A stretch of 16,144 bases of DNA from an uncultured Erysipelotrichaceae bacterium (lineage in GTDB: Bacteria; Bacillota_I; Bacilli_A; RF39; UBA660). Under the pieces are notes generated by a model. That model worked only from the letters and a program-made list of their open reading frames with translations, had not been told where the DNA came from and did not search any database. Every line of letters begins with the position of its first letter. Position 1 is the stretch's first letter. The DNA lies in the NCBI GenBank assembly GCA_902768065.1, contig CACXJP010000032.1:1-16144 (forward strand). The letters are read 5' to 3'. Both the position numbers and the translations under genes were made by a program. Positions 5,215-13,028 of this stretch are shown piece by piece.

Positions 5215-7467
5215 ATGTCAATGAAGATACTAAAAGGAAACGTTAAATATAAGGATAGAAATGATATAACATGTACGTATGGTACAGTTGATGACGGTAC
5301 TGCATATTATTTTATGGATAGTACTGATACAAAGAAGTTTTCAAATGGTGGTAGAATTGCGACTACATTATTAGTAGAGGCAATTGACCCAATGGTAAAA
5401 ACTTCTAATATAGGTGTTATTGGCGCTGAAGGTAATGTTATTATTCCTTTTGAAAATAAGTCAATTAGACCTGTAAATGATAATGTTCTTATTGTTGAAA
5501 ATTCGACTCCAGTTAGTGAAAGTGTAATTGAGTCAATTAATTTAAAAAACGATCCACTATCTGCAACTAAGTTAGTTTCTACAACTGCTACTATAAAAGA
5601 AAAATTAAATCAACAAATGGGTGCTGATGGAAAATATTTATTTAATGATCAATTTTCTGAAGCAACTCTTAGTGATATTTATGGTAATAATTTAGTTAAT
5701 AATGAAAGGTATAGTTTTATTGCTCAAGCAAATGACAAGTTATATATGAGTAAAAATATTGCTGATTCTGTAATTAATGAATTTTCTTTAATGCCATCTG
5801 AAATTCAAAATAATGTTGTAACAGCAAGTGCTAGTCAAGCAATTGATATTAGCGCTTCTACAATAGATCAAAATGTTGTTGAGAATGCAATAGGCAATGC
5901 TTCTACTACAATATCTAATTCAGGTGAACTAGGATTAGCTGGAGCTATTGATGCATTAGCTTCAAATGGAACTGCCGTTGCTGGTACTGATAACAGTGCT
6001 GATGGAATAAGTGTTCCACCTATTGTATCAGAAGATGCTATAGATGCAGTTGCTGGTAATGCGAATGCAGTAGGAACTGAATCTTCAGCTACAGATGGAT
6101 TGACATCTGATGTTACTGCTCCAGTGGAGGCAGTTGCTTCTACTGATGTAATGGCTACTGATGCCGTTACAGCAAATACAGTAGCTAGTCCTGTAGAAGC
6201 AGCGACAACTGCTGTTGCGGGTACTGCATCAGCTGTTGAAGGACCGGCTCCTAATGTTGAGGTTCCAGTAGATGCTGCAGCAACTGCTGTAGAAGGTACA
6301 GCATTAGCTGTTGAAGGAATGACTCCTAGTGTAGGGGTTTCAGTAGATGCAGCAGCAACTGCTGTAGAAGGTACAGCATCAGCTGTTGAAGGAATGACTC
6401 CTAATGTTGAAATACCTGCAGAAGCAGTAGCAACTGCTGTTGAAGGTGTAGCTCCAGAAGAAATGGCTACTGATGTGTCAGATGAAACAACAAATGATAT
6501 TTCATCTTCAATTGATGATGTAGCTGATCAGACTGATGAGGTTACTGATGAAAAAAGTGATTTTGTAGAAGAGACAGTTGATAGTGAATCAAGTGATGCT
6601 GAACCTGTTGAAGAGGCAGCACCTGATAGTTTGACTGATATCTTTGGAGATGATAGCTCTCAAGATATTTCTGCAGAAGGAACTGAAGATGTTCCTGATA
6701 CAAATTCTGAGATAGAAGAGTCTAATAGAGTAGATACAGATAGTTTTGCACCAGAGACAGATACAAATGAAGGTGTAAATGATAATATTACAGAGGAAAA
6801 TAGTGAGGAATTAACTTCCGAATTAGCTGAAACAAAAACAACAAACTTTGATGATAATGTTTCTGCAAATGAAGATATATATAGTGAACAATCATTAAGT
6901 GATACTAATTTGGATAATGTATTTGCAAAGGATAATTATGATGTCTTCTCAAGTACAAATGTACAGACAGATAAGCTAGTAGATGGTGACGATTATTATT
7001 CAGATTATTCAGGATTCGATATGTCAATGGGTTCATATGGACAACCTGATACAATTATGACTGATGTAGCTAAATCAATGAGTGAGTTGATAAGTCAAAA
7101 TAGAGCTCAAAAGAATTTGCTAGGTCAATGTAAAGGTAAAATTGATAACTATGAAGCGCAGTTAAGAGTTGCTTCAGAGAGATATAATGAACAAGTTAAG
7201 CAAAATGAAGTTTTAAGTGGTAAGTTAAGAGAATTGAGTTCTAATTCTGGAAGGCTTGAAGCAAGGGCTCAATTACTAGATCAAAAAGTACACGAATTAA
7301 CTAGAGTATTAACTGCACAGGAAAAAGAATTGAATGAATTAAGACCACAATTAAAAGGTAAACAAGATTTAGTTCAATTACTTGCAGATGCAAGAGCTTT
7401 ATTAGGAACAAATGATTCTTATGGTTATTCTGAAGATACATACTATAGAGGTGGAAGAGCTGCTTAA
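5215..7467 (+). CDS. large modular protein of unknown function: WG-like N-domain, Ala/Thr/Val/Glu repeats, acidic linker, C-terminal coiled coil
   Basis: I do not recognise this 750-aa protein as a named family. No signal peptide or membrane helix is visible, so it is probably cytoplasmic. Residues ~1-190 look beta-rich, with strand patterns such as NIGVIGAEGNVIIPFENKSI and DGKYLFNDQF that recall WG-type repeats. Residues ~190-330 are Ala/Ser/Thr-rich. Residues ~333-415 are three 25-aa tandem repeats plus a partial fourth (core ATAVEGTASAVEGMTP). Residues ~416-605 are strongly acidic, with Asp/Glu/Ser/Thr and few Lys or Arg. Residues ~612-730 form a long coiled coil with regular Leu spacing (QAQLR-, LSGKLREL-, LDQKVHELTRVL-like heptads). 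It ends YYRGGRAA. The start is the ATG at 5215, with GGGTGG 6-7 bases upstream; GTG codons at 5203 and 5206 lie inside that site. It is monocistronic. A scaffold or cytoskeleton-like role is only a guess. Confidence 0.7.
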   Translation: MSMKILKGNVKYKDRNDITCTYGTVDDGTAYYFMDSTDTKKFSNGGRIATTLLVEAIDPMVKTSNIGVIGAEGNVIIPFENKSIRPVNDNVLIVENSTPVSESVIESINLKNDPLSATKLVSTTATIKEKLNQQMGADGKYLFNDQFSEATLSDIYGNNLVNNERYSFIAQANDKLYMSKNIADSVINEFSLMPSEIQNNVVTASASQAIDISASTIDQNVVENAIGNASTTISNSGELGLAGAIDALASNGTAVAGTDNSADGISVPPIVSEDAIDAVAGNANAVGTESSATDGLTSDVTAPVEAVASTDVMATDAVTANTVASPVEAATTAVAGTASAVEGPAPNVEVPVDAAATAVEGTALAVEGMTPSVGVSVDAAATAVEGTASAVEGMTPNVEIPAEAVATAVEGVAPEEMATDVSDETTNDISSSIDDVADQTDEVTDEKSDFVEETVDSESSDAEPVEEAAPDSLTDIFGDDSSQDISAEGTEDVPDTNSEIEESNRVDTDSFAPETDTNEGVNDNITEENSEELTSELAETKTTNFDDNVSANEDIYSEQSLSDTNLDNVFAKDNYDVFSSTNVQTDKLVDGDDYYSDYSGFDMSMGSYGQPDTIMTDVAKSMSELISQNRAQKNLLGQCKGKIDNYEAQLRVASERYNEQVKQNEVLSGKLRELSSNSGRLEARAQLLDQKVHELTRVLTAQEKELNELRPQLKGKQDLVQLLADARALLGTNDSYGYSEDTYYRGGRAA
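6211..6460 (+). repeat. 75-bp in-frame tandem repeat
   Basis: Units begin at 6211, 6286 and 6361, with a partial unit at 6436, each offset exactly 75 bases. The core GCTGTWGMRGGTRCAGCA recurs with few changes. Units two and three are the most alike, which suggests recent duplication. Each unit adds 25 residues without breaking the frame, so copy number may vary between strains. Confidence 0.85.
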
Positions 7468-7479
7468 TAATTGATAATA

Positions 7480-7512
7480 AATAATCAACAACAATTGTTG
7501 ATTATTTTTTTT
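7480..7512 (+). terminator. terminator of the 750-aa protein gene
   Basis: AATAATCAACAA (7480-7491) pairs with TTGTTGATTATT (7495-7506) around a CAA loop, a 12-bp perfect stem that runs into eight T (7505-7512). Confidence 0.9.
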
Positions 7513-7539
7513 GGAAAAAATTAATTTTTATGGTAAAAT
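7511..7539 (+). promoter_or_regulatory. sufSU promoter
   Basis: TTGGAA (7511-7516) and TAAAAT (7534-7539) are 17 bases apart, with TGG immediately before the -10 box. The leader of about 65 bases contains a TTAGGGGTG sequence at 7550-7558 that is repeated at the sufS ribosome binding site (7599-7607). Confidence 0.65.
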
Positions 7540-7612
7540 ATTCTTGTTCTTAGGGGTGTTAATATAATTATTATGTTTAATTTTAAATAATATAATATTT
7601 AGGGGTGATTAT

Positions 7613-8806
7613 ATGAATCGTGAAGATTTTCCAATGTTAGATTCAGATATTGTTTATTTTGATAATGGAGCAACAACTTTAAAGCCAAAATGTGTTGTTG
7701 AAAGTATGGATAGATATTATTTAAATCATACATCTAATATACATCGTGGTGACTATGAATCTGCTATGATTACTAATAAGCTTTATGATGATACTAGAAC
7801 AATAGTAGGTAATTTTATAAATGCTGATTCTGGTTGTTGTATTTTTACTAGTGGTGCAACTATGTCTTTAAATATGGTTGTATTTGGATTTATGAAAAAA
7901 CATTTGAAATCTGGTGATGAAATACTACTTAATAAATCAGAGCATGCTTCTAATGTACTTCCTTGGATTAAGTTGTGTGAAGAAATTGGTACTAAGATAA
8001 AGTATGTTCCTTTAAATGATGATTATTCACTTGGTTATGAAAATATAAAAAATAGTATTACTGATAAAACGAGAGTAATTAGTCTGTCTCATGTAAGTAA
8101 TGTAATTGGTGATGTAAGAGATATAGGTAGGATTGGAGCTTTATGCAAAGAAAATAATATATTGTTCAATGTTGATGGATCTCAAAGTGTTCCTCATATT
8201 AAGATTGATTTTCAAAAATCTAATATTGATTTTTTGAGTTTTTCAGCTCATAAAATGTGTGGCCCTACGGGTGTTGGTGTTCTTGTTGGAAGAAAGGAAC
8301 TTTTAGAGGAAATGGATCCATTAGTTTATGGTGGTGGAATGAATAATTATTTTGAAGATGATAATAGTTATGAATTAAAATCTGTTCCTACAAGATTTGA
8401 AGCAGGAACTCCTCCGATTGCTGAAGTTATAGGAATGGGTGAAGCTATAAAATATCTTGAAAAAATTGGTATGACTAAAATTCATAATTATGAACTAGAA
8501 TTAAAAAAATATTTTATTGAAAAGGTTAAGGATATTCCTAATTTAATCATATATAATAAGAATTCTGATAGTGGAATAGTATCTTTTAATATAGATGGTG
8601 TTTTTGCACAGGATACAGCAATATATTTAAATCATTATAAGATATATGTTAGAGCTGGTAATCATTGTACTAAGATGTTGAAAGATGATTTAAAAATTAA
8701 TAATACTGTAAGAGTAAGTTTTTATTTTTATAATAATTACTCAGATGTTGATAAATTAGTAGATGCTTTAAAAAATAGTAAGGATATATTTAATATAGTG
8801 TTATAG
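7613..8806 (+). CDS. sufS: Cysteine desulfurase, SufS type
   Basis: This 397-aa PLP enzyme takes sulfur from cysteine as an enzyme-bound persulfide and yields alanine. The cofactor lysine is Lys214 in SFSAHKMCGPTG. The catalytic Cys is Cys352 in RAGNHC, where Bacillus SufS has RAGHHC. Other family landmarks are YFDNGATTLKP (residues ~14-24), FTSGAT (~82-87), EHASNVLPW (~108-116) and the FEAGTPP loop. The length is normal. The start has AGGGGTGAT (7601-7609) upstream. It is followed after eight bases by sufU, its zinc-dependent sulfur acceptor, so the pair forms a desulfurase-transfer unit. sufC, sufD and sufB are not adjacent, unlike in the usual Bacilli operon. Confidence 0.94.
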   Translation: MNREDFPMLDSDIVYFDNGATTLKPKCVVESMDRYYLNHTSNIHRGDYESAMITNKLYDDTRTIVGNFINADSGCCIFTSGATMSLNMVVFGFMKKHLKSGDEILLNKSEHASNVLPWIKLCEEIGTKIKYVPLNDDYSLGYENIKNSITDKTRVISLSHVSNVIGDVRDIGRIGALCKENNILFNVDGSQSVPHIKIDFQKSNIDFLSFSAHKMCGPTGVGVLVGRKELLEEMDPLVYGGGMNNYFEDDNSYELKSVPTRFEAGTPPIAEVIGMGEAIKYLEKIGMTKIHNYELELKKYFIEKVKDIPNLIIYNKNSDSGIVSFNIDGVFAQDTAIYLNHYKIYVRAGNHCTKMLKDDLKINNTVRVSFYFYNNYSDVDKLVDALKNSKDIFNIVL

Positions 8807-8814
8807 GTGATAAA

Positions 8815-9249
8815 ATGGATGATAATTTAAGAAGAGAGATAATATTGGAGAATTATCAAGATCCTTGTAATAGAGGTCTTAAGAATGAGACGGATTATTA
8901 CAAGATTAATACACGAAGTGAAAGTTGTATTGATAATCTTGATTTTGAAATTAAATTTTTAAATAATTCAATAGAGGATATAAGGTTTGATGGTGAGGCG
9001 TGTGCTATAAGTACATCTGCTGCTTCAATTCTTATTAAGGAATTATTAGGAAAGAATATTGATGATGCGATTGAAATATTAAGTAATTATAAAAATATGA
9101 TAAATGAACAAGAGTATGATGTTGATAAATTAGGTGAATTGGTTGTTTATGATGAAATATATAAACAACCAAATAGAAAAAACTGTGCTTTGCTTCCTGG
9201 ACTTGCAATTGATAATTTAATAAATAGATTAAACGATGAAAAGAAATAA
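8815..9249 (+). CDS. sufU: SufU-type sulfur acceptor / iron-sulfur scaffold-like protein
   Basis: This 144-aa protein belongs to the IscU/SufU fold. In Bacilli SufU is a zinc protein that receives persulfide sulfur from SufS. The ligand set is intact: Cys38 and Asp40 (SCIDN), Cys63 (GEACAIS) and Cys124 (KNCALLP). The N-terminal ILENYQDPCNRG (~10-21) matches the family's I-x-D-H-Y-x-x-P-x-N-x-G with Glu and Asn substituted. The insertion between Cys63 and Cys124 that marks SufU relative to IscU appears present, judged by spacing. The start lies eight bases after sufS, and its AGGTGAT site overlaps the sufS stop codon. A terminator follows at 9294. Confidence 0.92.
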   Translation: MDDNLRREIILENYQDPCNRGLKNETDYYKINTRSESCIDNLDFEIKFLNNSIEDIRFDGEACAISTSAASILIKELLGKNIDDAIEILSNYKNMINEQEYDVDKLGELVVYDEIYKQPNRKNCALLPGLAIDNLINRLNDEKK

Positions 9250-9293
9250 TAATTTAGGAACTTGATTTTTTAGTAATATATTTAATTATAATT

Positions 9294-9324
9294 AAAGAAA
9301 TTCATTAATGAATTTCTTTTTTTT
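9294..9324 (+). terminator. sufSU terminator
   Basis: AAAGAAATTCATT (9294-9306) and AATGAATTTCTTT (9307-9319) are perfect inverted arms. The hairpin would have a small loop at ATTAAT and is followed by a T run. Confidence 0.85.
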
Positions 9325-9360
9325 GTTTTTTTTAATGGTTTAAATCATAAAAAGGGTTGT

Positions 9361-9389
9361 TTGATTATTATATTATCTTTATCTATTAT
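9361..9389 (+). promoter_or_regulatory. ssb promoter
   Basis: TTGATT (9361-9366) and TATTAT (9384-9389) are 17 bases apart, 24 bases before the ssb start. The ribosome binding site GGGAGGTGAT (9401-9410) lies between. Confidence 0.5.
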
Positions 9390-9412
9390 ATGTTTTCGAA
9401 GGGAGGTGATTT

Positions 9413-9745
9413 ATGTTAAATCAAATTGTACTTGTTGGAAGATTAACTAGAGATATAGCAGTTAATAAGTCTAATAATGGAACAAAGGTTGCTACATTGG
9501 GTTTAGCAATACCAAGAAGTTTTAAAAATAGTGAAGGGATGTATGATACAGATTTTATTGATTGTGTTCTTTTTGATAGTATTGCAGAAAATACTAGTGA
9601 ATATTGTAAAAAAGGAGATATAGTTGGAGTAAAAGGGAGAATACAATCAAGAGTGATTGAGGAAGATGATAAAAAGGAAACTGTTATGGAAATAATTGCC
9701 GAGAAGGTTACTTTTTTATCAAGTCATAGTAGTGAGAGTAAATAG
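9413..9745 (+). CDS. ssb: Single-stranded DNA-binding protein, short form
   Basis: This 110-aa protein is a single OB fold of the bacterial SSB family. It starts MLNQIVLVGRLTRD, the typical first strand, followed by ATLGLAIPRSFKN (~28-40), DFIDCVLFDSIAENTSEYCKKGD (~47-69, the conserved WxxxAE region with Phe instead of Trp) and VGVKGRIQSR (~72-81). The protein stops right after the OB fold (FLSSHSSESK). It lacks the long disordered linker and the acidic DDxIPF tip that recruits repair and replication partners. This length matches the SsbB/YwpH type linked to competence, or a phage-like SSB. The main ssb, normally between rpsF and rpsR, is probably elsewhere. The start has a perfect GGGAGGTGAT site. 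It is monocistronic. Confidence 0.88.
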   Translation: MLNQIVLVGRLTRDIAVNKSNNGTKVATLGLAIPRSFKNSEGMYDTDFIDCVLFDSIAENTSEYCKKGDIVGVKGRIQSRVIEEDDKKETVMEIIAEKVTFLSSHSSESK

Positions 9746-9747
9746 TT

Positions 9748-9775
9748 AAACAACTGACTTTTGTCAGTTGTTTTT
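9748..9775 (+). terminator. ssb terminator
   Basis: AAACAACTGAC (9748-9758) pairs with GTCAGTTGTTT (9763-9773) around TTTT, an 11-bp perfect stem continuing into T. Confidence 0.9.
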
Positions 9776-9776
9776 A

Positions 9777-9785
9777 TGATATAAT
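9777..9785 (+). promoter_or_regulatory. extended -10 promoter before the broken GT-C gene
   Basis: TGATATAAT is a perfect TGn plus TATAAT box directly after the ssb terminator. No good -35 box is seen. If active, the pseudogene may still be transcribed. Confidence 0.5.
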
Positions 9786-9837
9786 TATTATGAATTGTTA
9801 GTAGTTTGATATAGTATATATGAAAAGTGGTGTAAAA

Positions 9838-11220
9838 ATGAAACTGAGTAAAGAACAAAAATTTGATATAGTTTATTATTTTGTGATAAGTTTTTTTACT
9901 CTTTTTTCTGTATTAAATGCTCAATTAGGTGATATTGATGAATTGTGGAACTTTATTGAAGCTAGAAATATTTCATTAGGATTGTTTCAATATAGAGATT
10001 TTAATATTGTTGCTACTCCATTAAGTATGTTTGTTAACAGTATAGCGTTATTAATAAAACCAACTTAATTATCTTTTAGAATACTGTATTTTATTTATTA
10101 TCTTATTATTTTTTGTCTTTTAGATAAAATTATGAAATTATTAAAGATAAAGATGTTTTTTAAATATTCATCAATTTTCATTATCACGTGTCTATTGTTG
10201 TTTAAATGTTATTTAGATTATAACTTTATTCAGCTTATTCTAATTTTATTATTAATATATTTATCTTTAAAAAATATTAATTATAAAGATAAAAAATTAA
10301 ATGTTTTAATACCTGTAATTGCTGGTTTTACAATAATTAATAAACAAAGTACTGGTGTAATTGTTTGTATTGTAACTTTATTGTTAATGTTTTTAAATGA
10401 TAAGAAAAATTGGAAATTTATACTAAGAGAAATTGGTCTTATGTTAATACCAATTGTTTTGTTTCTAATCTATTTATTACTATCAAATTCTTTAGTTTAT
10501 TTCTATGATTTGTCTATTCTAGGTATGGCAACATTTTCTAACAAATTAATTATTCCTTTTTGTGCAATAGTATTAATAATTGGTTATATTTTAATGACTA
10601 TATTATTAATTATGTATAAAGAGAGGGAATTAACTATTATTTATTGGTATGCTATTGCAGGCCTGTTTGTAGTTGTCCCAATATTGGATATTATTCATTC
10701 TACCTTAGCTTTAGTTATATTATTGGTATTTATGACTTATATTCTTGATAAAAAGATTGGCAATTTATTTGATAGTTATGGTTTGCTACTAACTATTGTG
10801 ATTATGATTATGATATCAGGGGTTAATAATGTTTATTCATTTTTTAATTCATATAGGATTCAATCAGGTATCTATAAGAATATTCCTGATACTTTACAAT
10901 TAAGTGGAAATATTGAAAATGTTAGTCAGTTTATTTTAAGAGAGTCAAAAGAACATGATGTTTACATAGCTGATTTTACTTCTCCTTTATATAATTTAAA
11001 TATAAATAGATATACTAAGTACTTTGATTTATTTATGAATGGTAATTTTGGTGTTAGTGGAGAAAAGGAACTATATAATATAATTGATAAGAAAAATTAG
11101 ATTATTCTGATTGATAGTGGAGGAAGTAATTGGCAATGTCCAAAAAGAATAATAAATTATGTTAAAAAGAATTATAATAAATGTGGAAAGATAGACCAGT
11201 TTGATGTGTATTGTAATTGA
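9838..11220 (+). pseudogene. GT-C-like polytopic membrane protein gene broken by two in-frame stop codons
   Basis: One frame runs from the ATG at 9838 to a TGA at 11218-11220 (461 codons) and is interrupted only by TAA at 10066-10068 (codon 77) and TAG at 11098-11100 (codon 421). Codons between and after the stops still read as the same protein: LSFRILYFIYYLIIFCLLDK directly after the first stop, and IILIDSGGSNWQCPKRI after the second. The N-part has WNFIEARNISLGLFQYRDFN and VATPLSMF, typical of GT-C glycosyltransferase-like proteins that carry an acidic residue after helix 1 (here DIDE, ~34-37). About nine hydrophobic segments follow. TTA to TAA and AAG to TAG are the simplest mutations. The start has GTGGTG (9827-9832) upstream; an earlier ATG at 9820 has no such site. 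Recent nonsense decay is most likely; assembly error or readthrough are alternatives. Confidence 0.8.
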
Positions 11221-11244
11221 TTTTTAAAAGTAATAGCAATTAAT

Positions 11245-11275
11245 AAAAGAAGTATAATTATTATGCTTCTTTTAT
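11245..11275 (+). terminator. terminator after the broken GT-C gene
   Basis: AAAAGAAGTATAA (11245-11257) pairs with TTATGCTTCTTTT (11261-11273) around TTA, 13 pairs including one T-G wobble, and the right arm ends in T. Confidence 0.8.
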
Positions 11276-11285
11276 ATTTACTTTA

Positions 11286-11314
11286 TTGTTTTTTTATATA
11301 TATTTTTGTATAAT
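11286..11314 (+). promoter_or_regulatory. promoter of the GNAT-pdp operon
   Basis: TTGTTT (11286-11291) and a perfect TATAAT (11309-11314) are 17 bases apart. AGGTGAT (11328-11334) then serves the first gene. Confidence 0.7.
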
Positions 11315-11336
11315 TTAGTTAAAGATAGGTGATATT

Positions 11337-11744
11337 ATGAATGTTGAAGTGAGAGATTATCAAGCAGCAGATTTAGAGAGAGTAAATGAGATTATAGGTG
11401 AATCTTTTGGTGGAGTTAAAGGTGAAGCAAAGGATGAATGTTTTCGTGAAATTGTTTCTTTAAATGATGGTGAGGTTTCTGGATATTTATTACTTACTAA
11501 GGTACTTAATCCTGTTAGAAATAAATATTATTGTTTAGTTGATTATGTATGTGTTGCATCTAAATTTAGAGGAAGTGGTGCTAGCGATAAGTTAATTGAA
11601 TATGCTACGGTTGCTGCAAAAGAAATGGGAGCGAGTTATTTACAACTTACATGTGCTCCATTTAGAGTTAGCGCTCATAAACTATATGAAAGATGTGGTT
11701 TTGAAAAAAGGGAAACTGATGTTTATAGAAAGGTGTTAGTATGA
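11337..11744 (+). CDS. GNAT family N-acetyltransferase
   Basis: This 135-aa protein has the GNAT fold, which transfers an acetyl group from acetyl-CoA to an amine. It starts with VEVRDYQAADLERVNEII, the usual strand 1 and helix 1. The acetyl-CoA pyrophosphate loop is at residues ~76-82 (KFRGSGA), preceded by the beta-4 strand LVDYVCVA. The C-terminal part has HKLYERCGF (~113-121), the typical LYEKxGF motif. The acceptor cannot be told. The last base of its penultimate codon and its stop codon overlap the next gene's ATG (ATGA at 11741-11744), so translation is probably coupled to pdp. Whether this reflects a shared pathway is unclear. Confidence 0.9.
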   Translation: MNVEVRDYQAADLERVNEIIGESFGGVKGEAKDECFREIVSLNDGEVSGYLLLTKVLNPVRNKYYCLVDYVCVASKFRGSGASDKLIEYATVAAKEMGASYLQLTCAPFRVSAHKLYERCGFEKRETDVYRKVLV

Positions 11745-12967
11745 TATTAGATATTATAAATAAAAAGAGATTAGGAAAGGCTTTATCTTATAAAGAGTTA
11801 GATGAAATTTTTAATGGTTATTTATCAGGAGATGTTACTGATTATCAAATGAGTGCATTATTGATGGCTATTTGTATAAATGGTATGACAGATGAAGAGG
11901 TTTTTGCATTAACTAAGATTTTTATTGATAGTGGAGATGTTCTTGATTTTAGTGATTTACCTGGTATTAAGGTTGATAAACATTCTACTGGTGGAATAGG
12001 AGATAAAACTACTTTAGTAATAGTTCCTGTTGTTGCCGCTTGTGGTGGGACTGTTATTAAAATGAGTGGAAGAGGGCTTGGATATACTGGAGGTACAATT
12101 GATAAGTTAGAGAGTATCCCTGGATATAAAATTGATTTGACAGATGAAGAGATTGAAAAACAGGTTCATGATATTGGTTTTGTAATTACAGGACAAACTG
12201 CTGATCTTGTTCCAATGGATAAAGCTGTATATGCTTTACGTGATGTTACTTCAACTGTTTCTTCAATACCATTAATAGCTTCATCAATTATGAGTAAGAA
12301 AATTGCAGGTGGGGCTGATAAAATATTGATTGATATAAAAGTTGGGAATGGAGCGTTATTAACAAACAGGGATGATGCTCATAAACTTAGTAGGTTGATG
12401 AAGGAAATTGGAAAATTCTATAATAGAGAGGTTCGAACAATAATAAGTGATATGAATTCTCCTCTAGGTAAATGTGTTGGAAATGCATTGGAGGTTCAAG
12501 AAGCAATTGATGTTTTAAAGGGAAAAGAAAAAGATACACCTTTTTATGATTTGTGTGTTGAATTAGCTAGTGATATGGTTAGTATGTCTTTAGAGATAGA
12601 AGTATTAGAGGCAAAGAAAATGGTTGTTAAGTCATTGAGTGATAAAACAGCATATAATAAGTTTTTAGAACTTGTAAAGCATCAAAAAGGAAATATTGAT
12701 GGATTAAAAATAAGTGATAAAATATATAAATTAAAGTCTAATGTTAATGGTACTATAGAGAAAATAAATGCGTTAAATGTTGGAAAACTTGCATTTAATT
12801 TAGGTGCTGCAAAGATGAATATCGATGATAGGATTGATTATGGTGTAGGAGTTAAGCTAAATAAGTTTATTGGTGACAAGGTAAAAAAAGGAGATGTCCT
12901 TGCATTTATATACTATAATAAAAAGCTTCCTGATATTAAAATTGACGATATTTATAAATTTGAATAA
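11741..12967 (+). CDS. pdp: Pyrimidine-nucleoside phosphorylase
   Basis: This 408-aa enzyme splits uridine, thymidine and deoxyuridine with phosphate into base and (deoxy)ribose-1-phosphate, a salvage step. The N-terminal helical domain is followed by KHSTGGIGDKTTL (residues 80-92), the phosphate-binding region, and the family signature SGRGLGYTGGTIDKLE (109-124). The substrate-binding stretch includes YALRDVTST, SSIMSKKIAGG and DIKVGNGAL. The C-terminal PYNP domain ends NKFIGDKVKKGDVLAFIYYN. At 408 aa it is slightly shorter than the usual ~433, with the shortening in the region between the catalytic part and the C-terminal domain. Motifs do not firmly separate it from thymidine phosphorylase (deoA), but Firmicutes enzymes are usually the pyrimidine type. 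The start is coupled to the GNAT gene by ATGA. Confidence 0.92.
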   Translation: MILDIINKKRLGKALSYKELDEIFNGYLSGDVTDYQMSALLMAICINGMTDEEVFALTKIFIDSGDVLDFSDLPGIKVDKHSTGGIGDKTTLVIVPVVAACGGTVIKMSGRGLGYTGGTIDKLESIPGYKIDLTDEEIEKQVHDIGFVITGQTADLVPMDKAVYALRDVTSTVSSIPLIASSIMSKKIAGGADKILIDIKVGNGALLTNRDDAHKLSRLMKEIGKFYNREVRTIISDMNSPLGKCVGNALEVQEAIDVLKGKEKDTPFYDLCVELASDMVSMSLEIEVLEAKKMVVKSLSDKTAYNKFLELVKHQKGNIDGLKISDKIYKLKSNVNGTIEKINALNVGKLAFNLGAAKMNIDDRIDYGVGVKLNKFIGDKVKKGDVLAFIYYNKKLPDIKIDDIYKFE

Positions 12968-12974
12968 AAAATGT

Positions 12975-13001
12975 TTGAAAATGTTGATTTTATGGTATAA
13001 T
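12975..13001 (+). promoter_or_regulatory. extended -10 promoter of the thioester adhesin-sortase unit
   Basis: TGGTATAAT (12993-13001) is a full extended -10 box. TTGAAA at 12975-12980 is 15 bases upstream of TATAAT, short for a -35 but tolerable with a TGn element. It gives the surface protein its own promoter right behind pdp, with no clear terminator between. Confidence 0.7.
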
Positions 13002-13028
13002 GTATTTTATAAAGGTAAGGTGATTTTA

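Noticed and set aside
6211..6460. CRISPR array or mobile repeat
   Set aside because: The repeats are directly adjacent, without spacers, in frame within a gene, and encode protein.
10132..11100. a separate intact membrane protein gene
   Set aside because: It is in the same frame as the preceding fragment, has no ribosome binding site, and sequence on both sides continues the same family, so it is part of a broken gene.
9838..11220. alternative genetic code or stop recoding explaining the in-frame TAA and TAG
   Set aside because: TAA, TAG and TGA all end well-recognised genes in this window at normal lengths, and two different stop codons would have to be recoded in one gene.
12894..13028. 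longer N-terminus for the surface protein
   Set aside because: It would overlap pdp, and the added residues are untypical. A strong ribosome binding site precedes the ATG at 13029, followed by a proper signal peptide.
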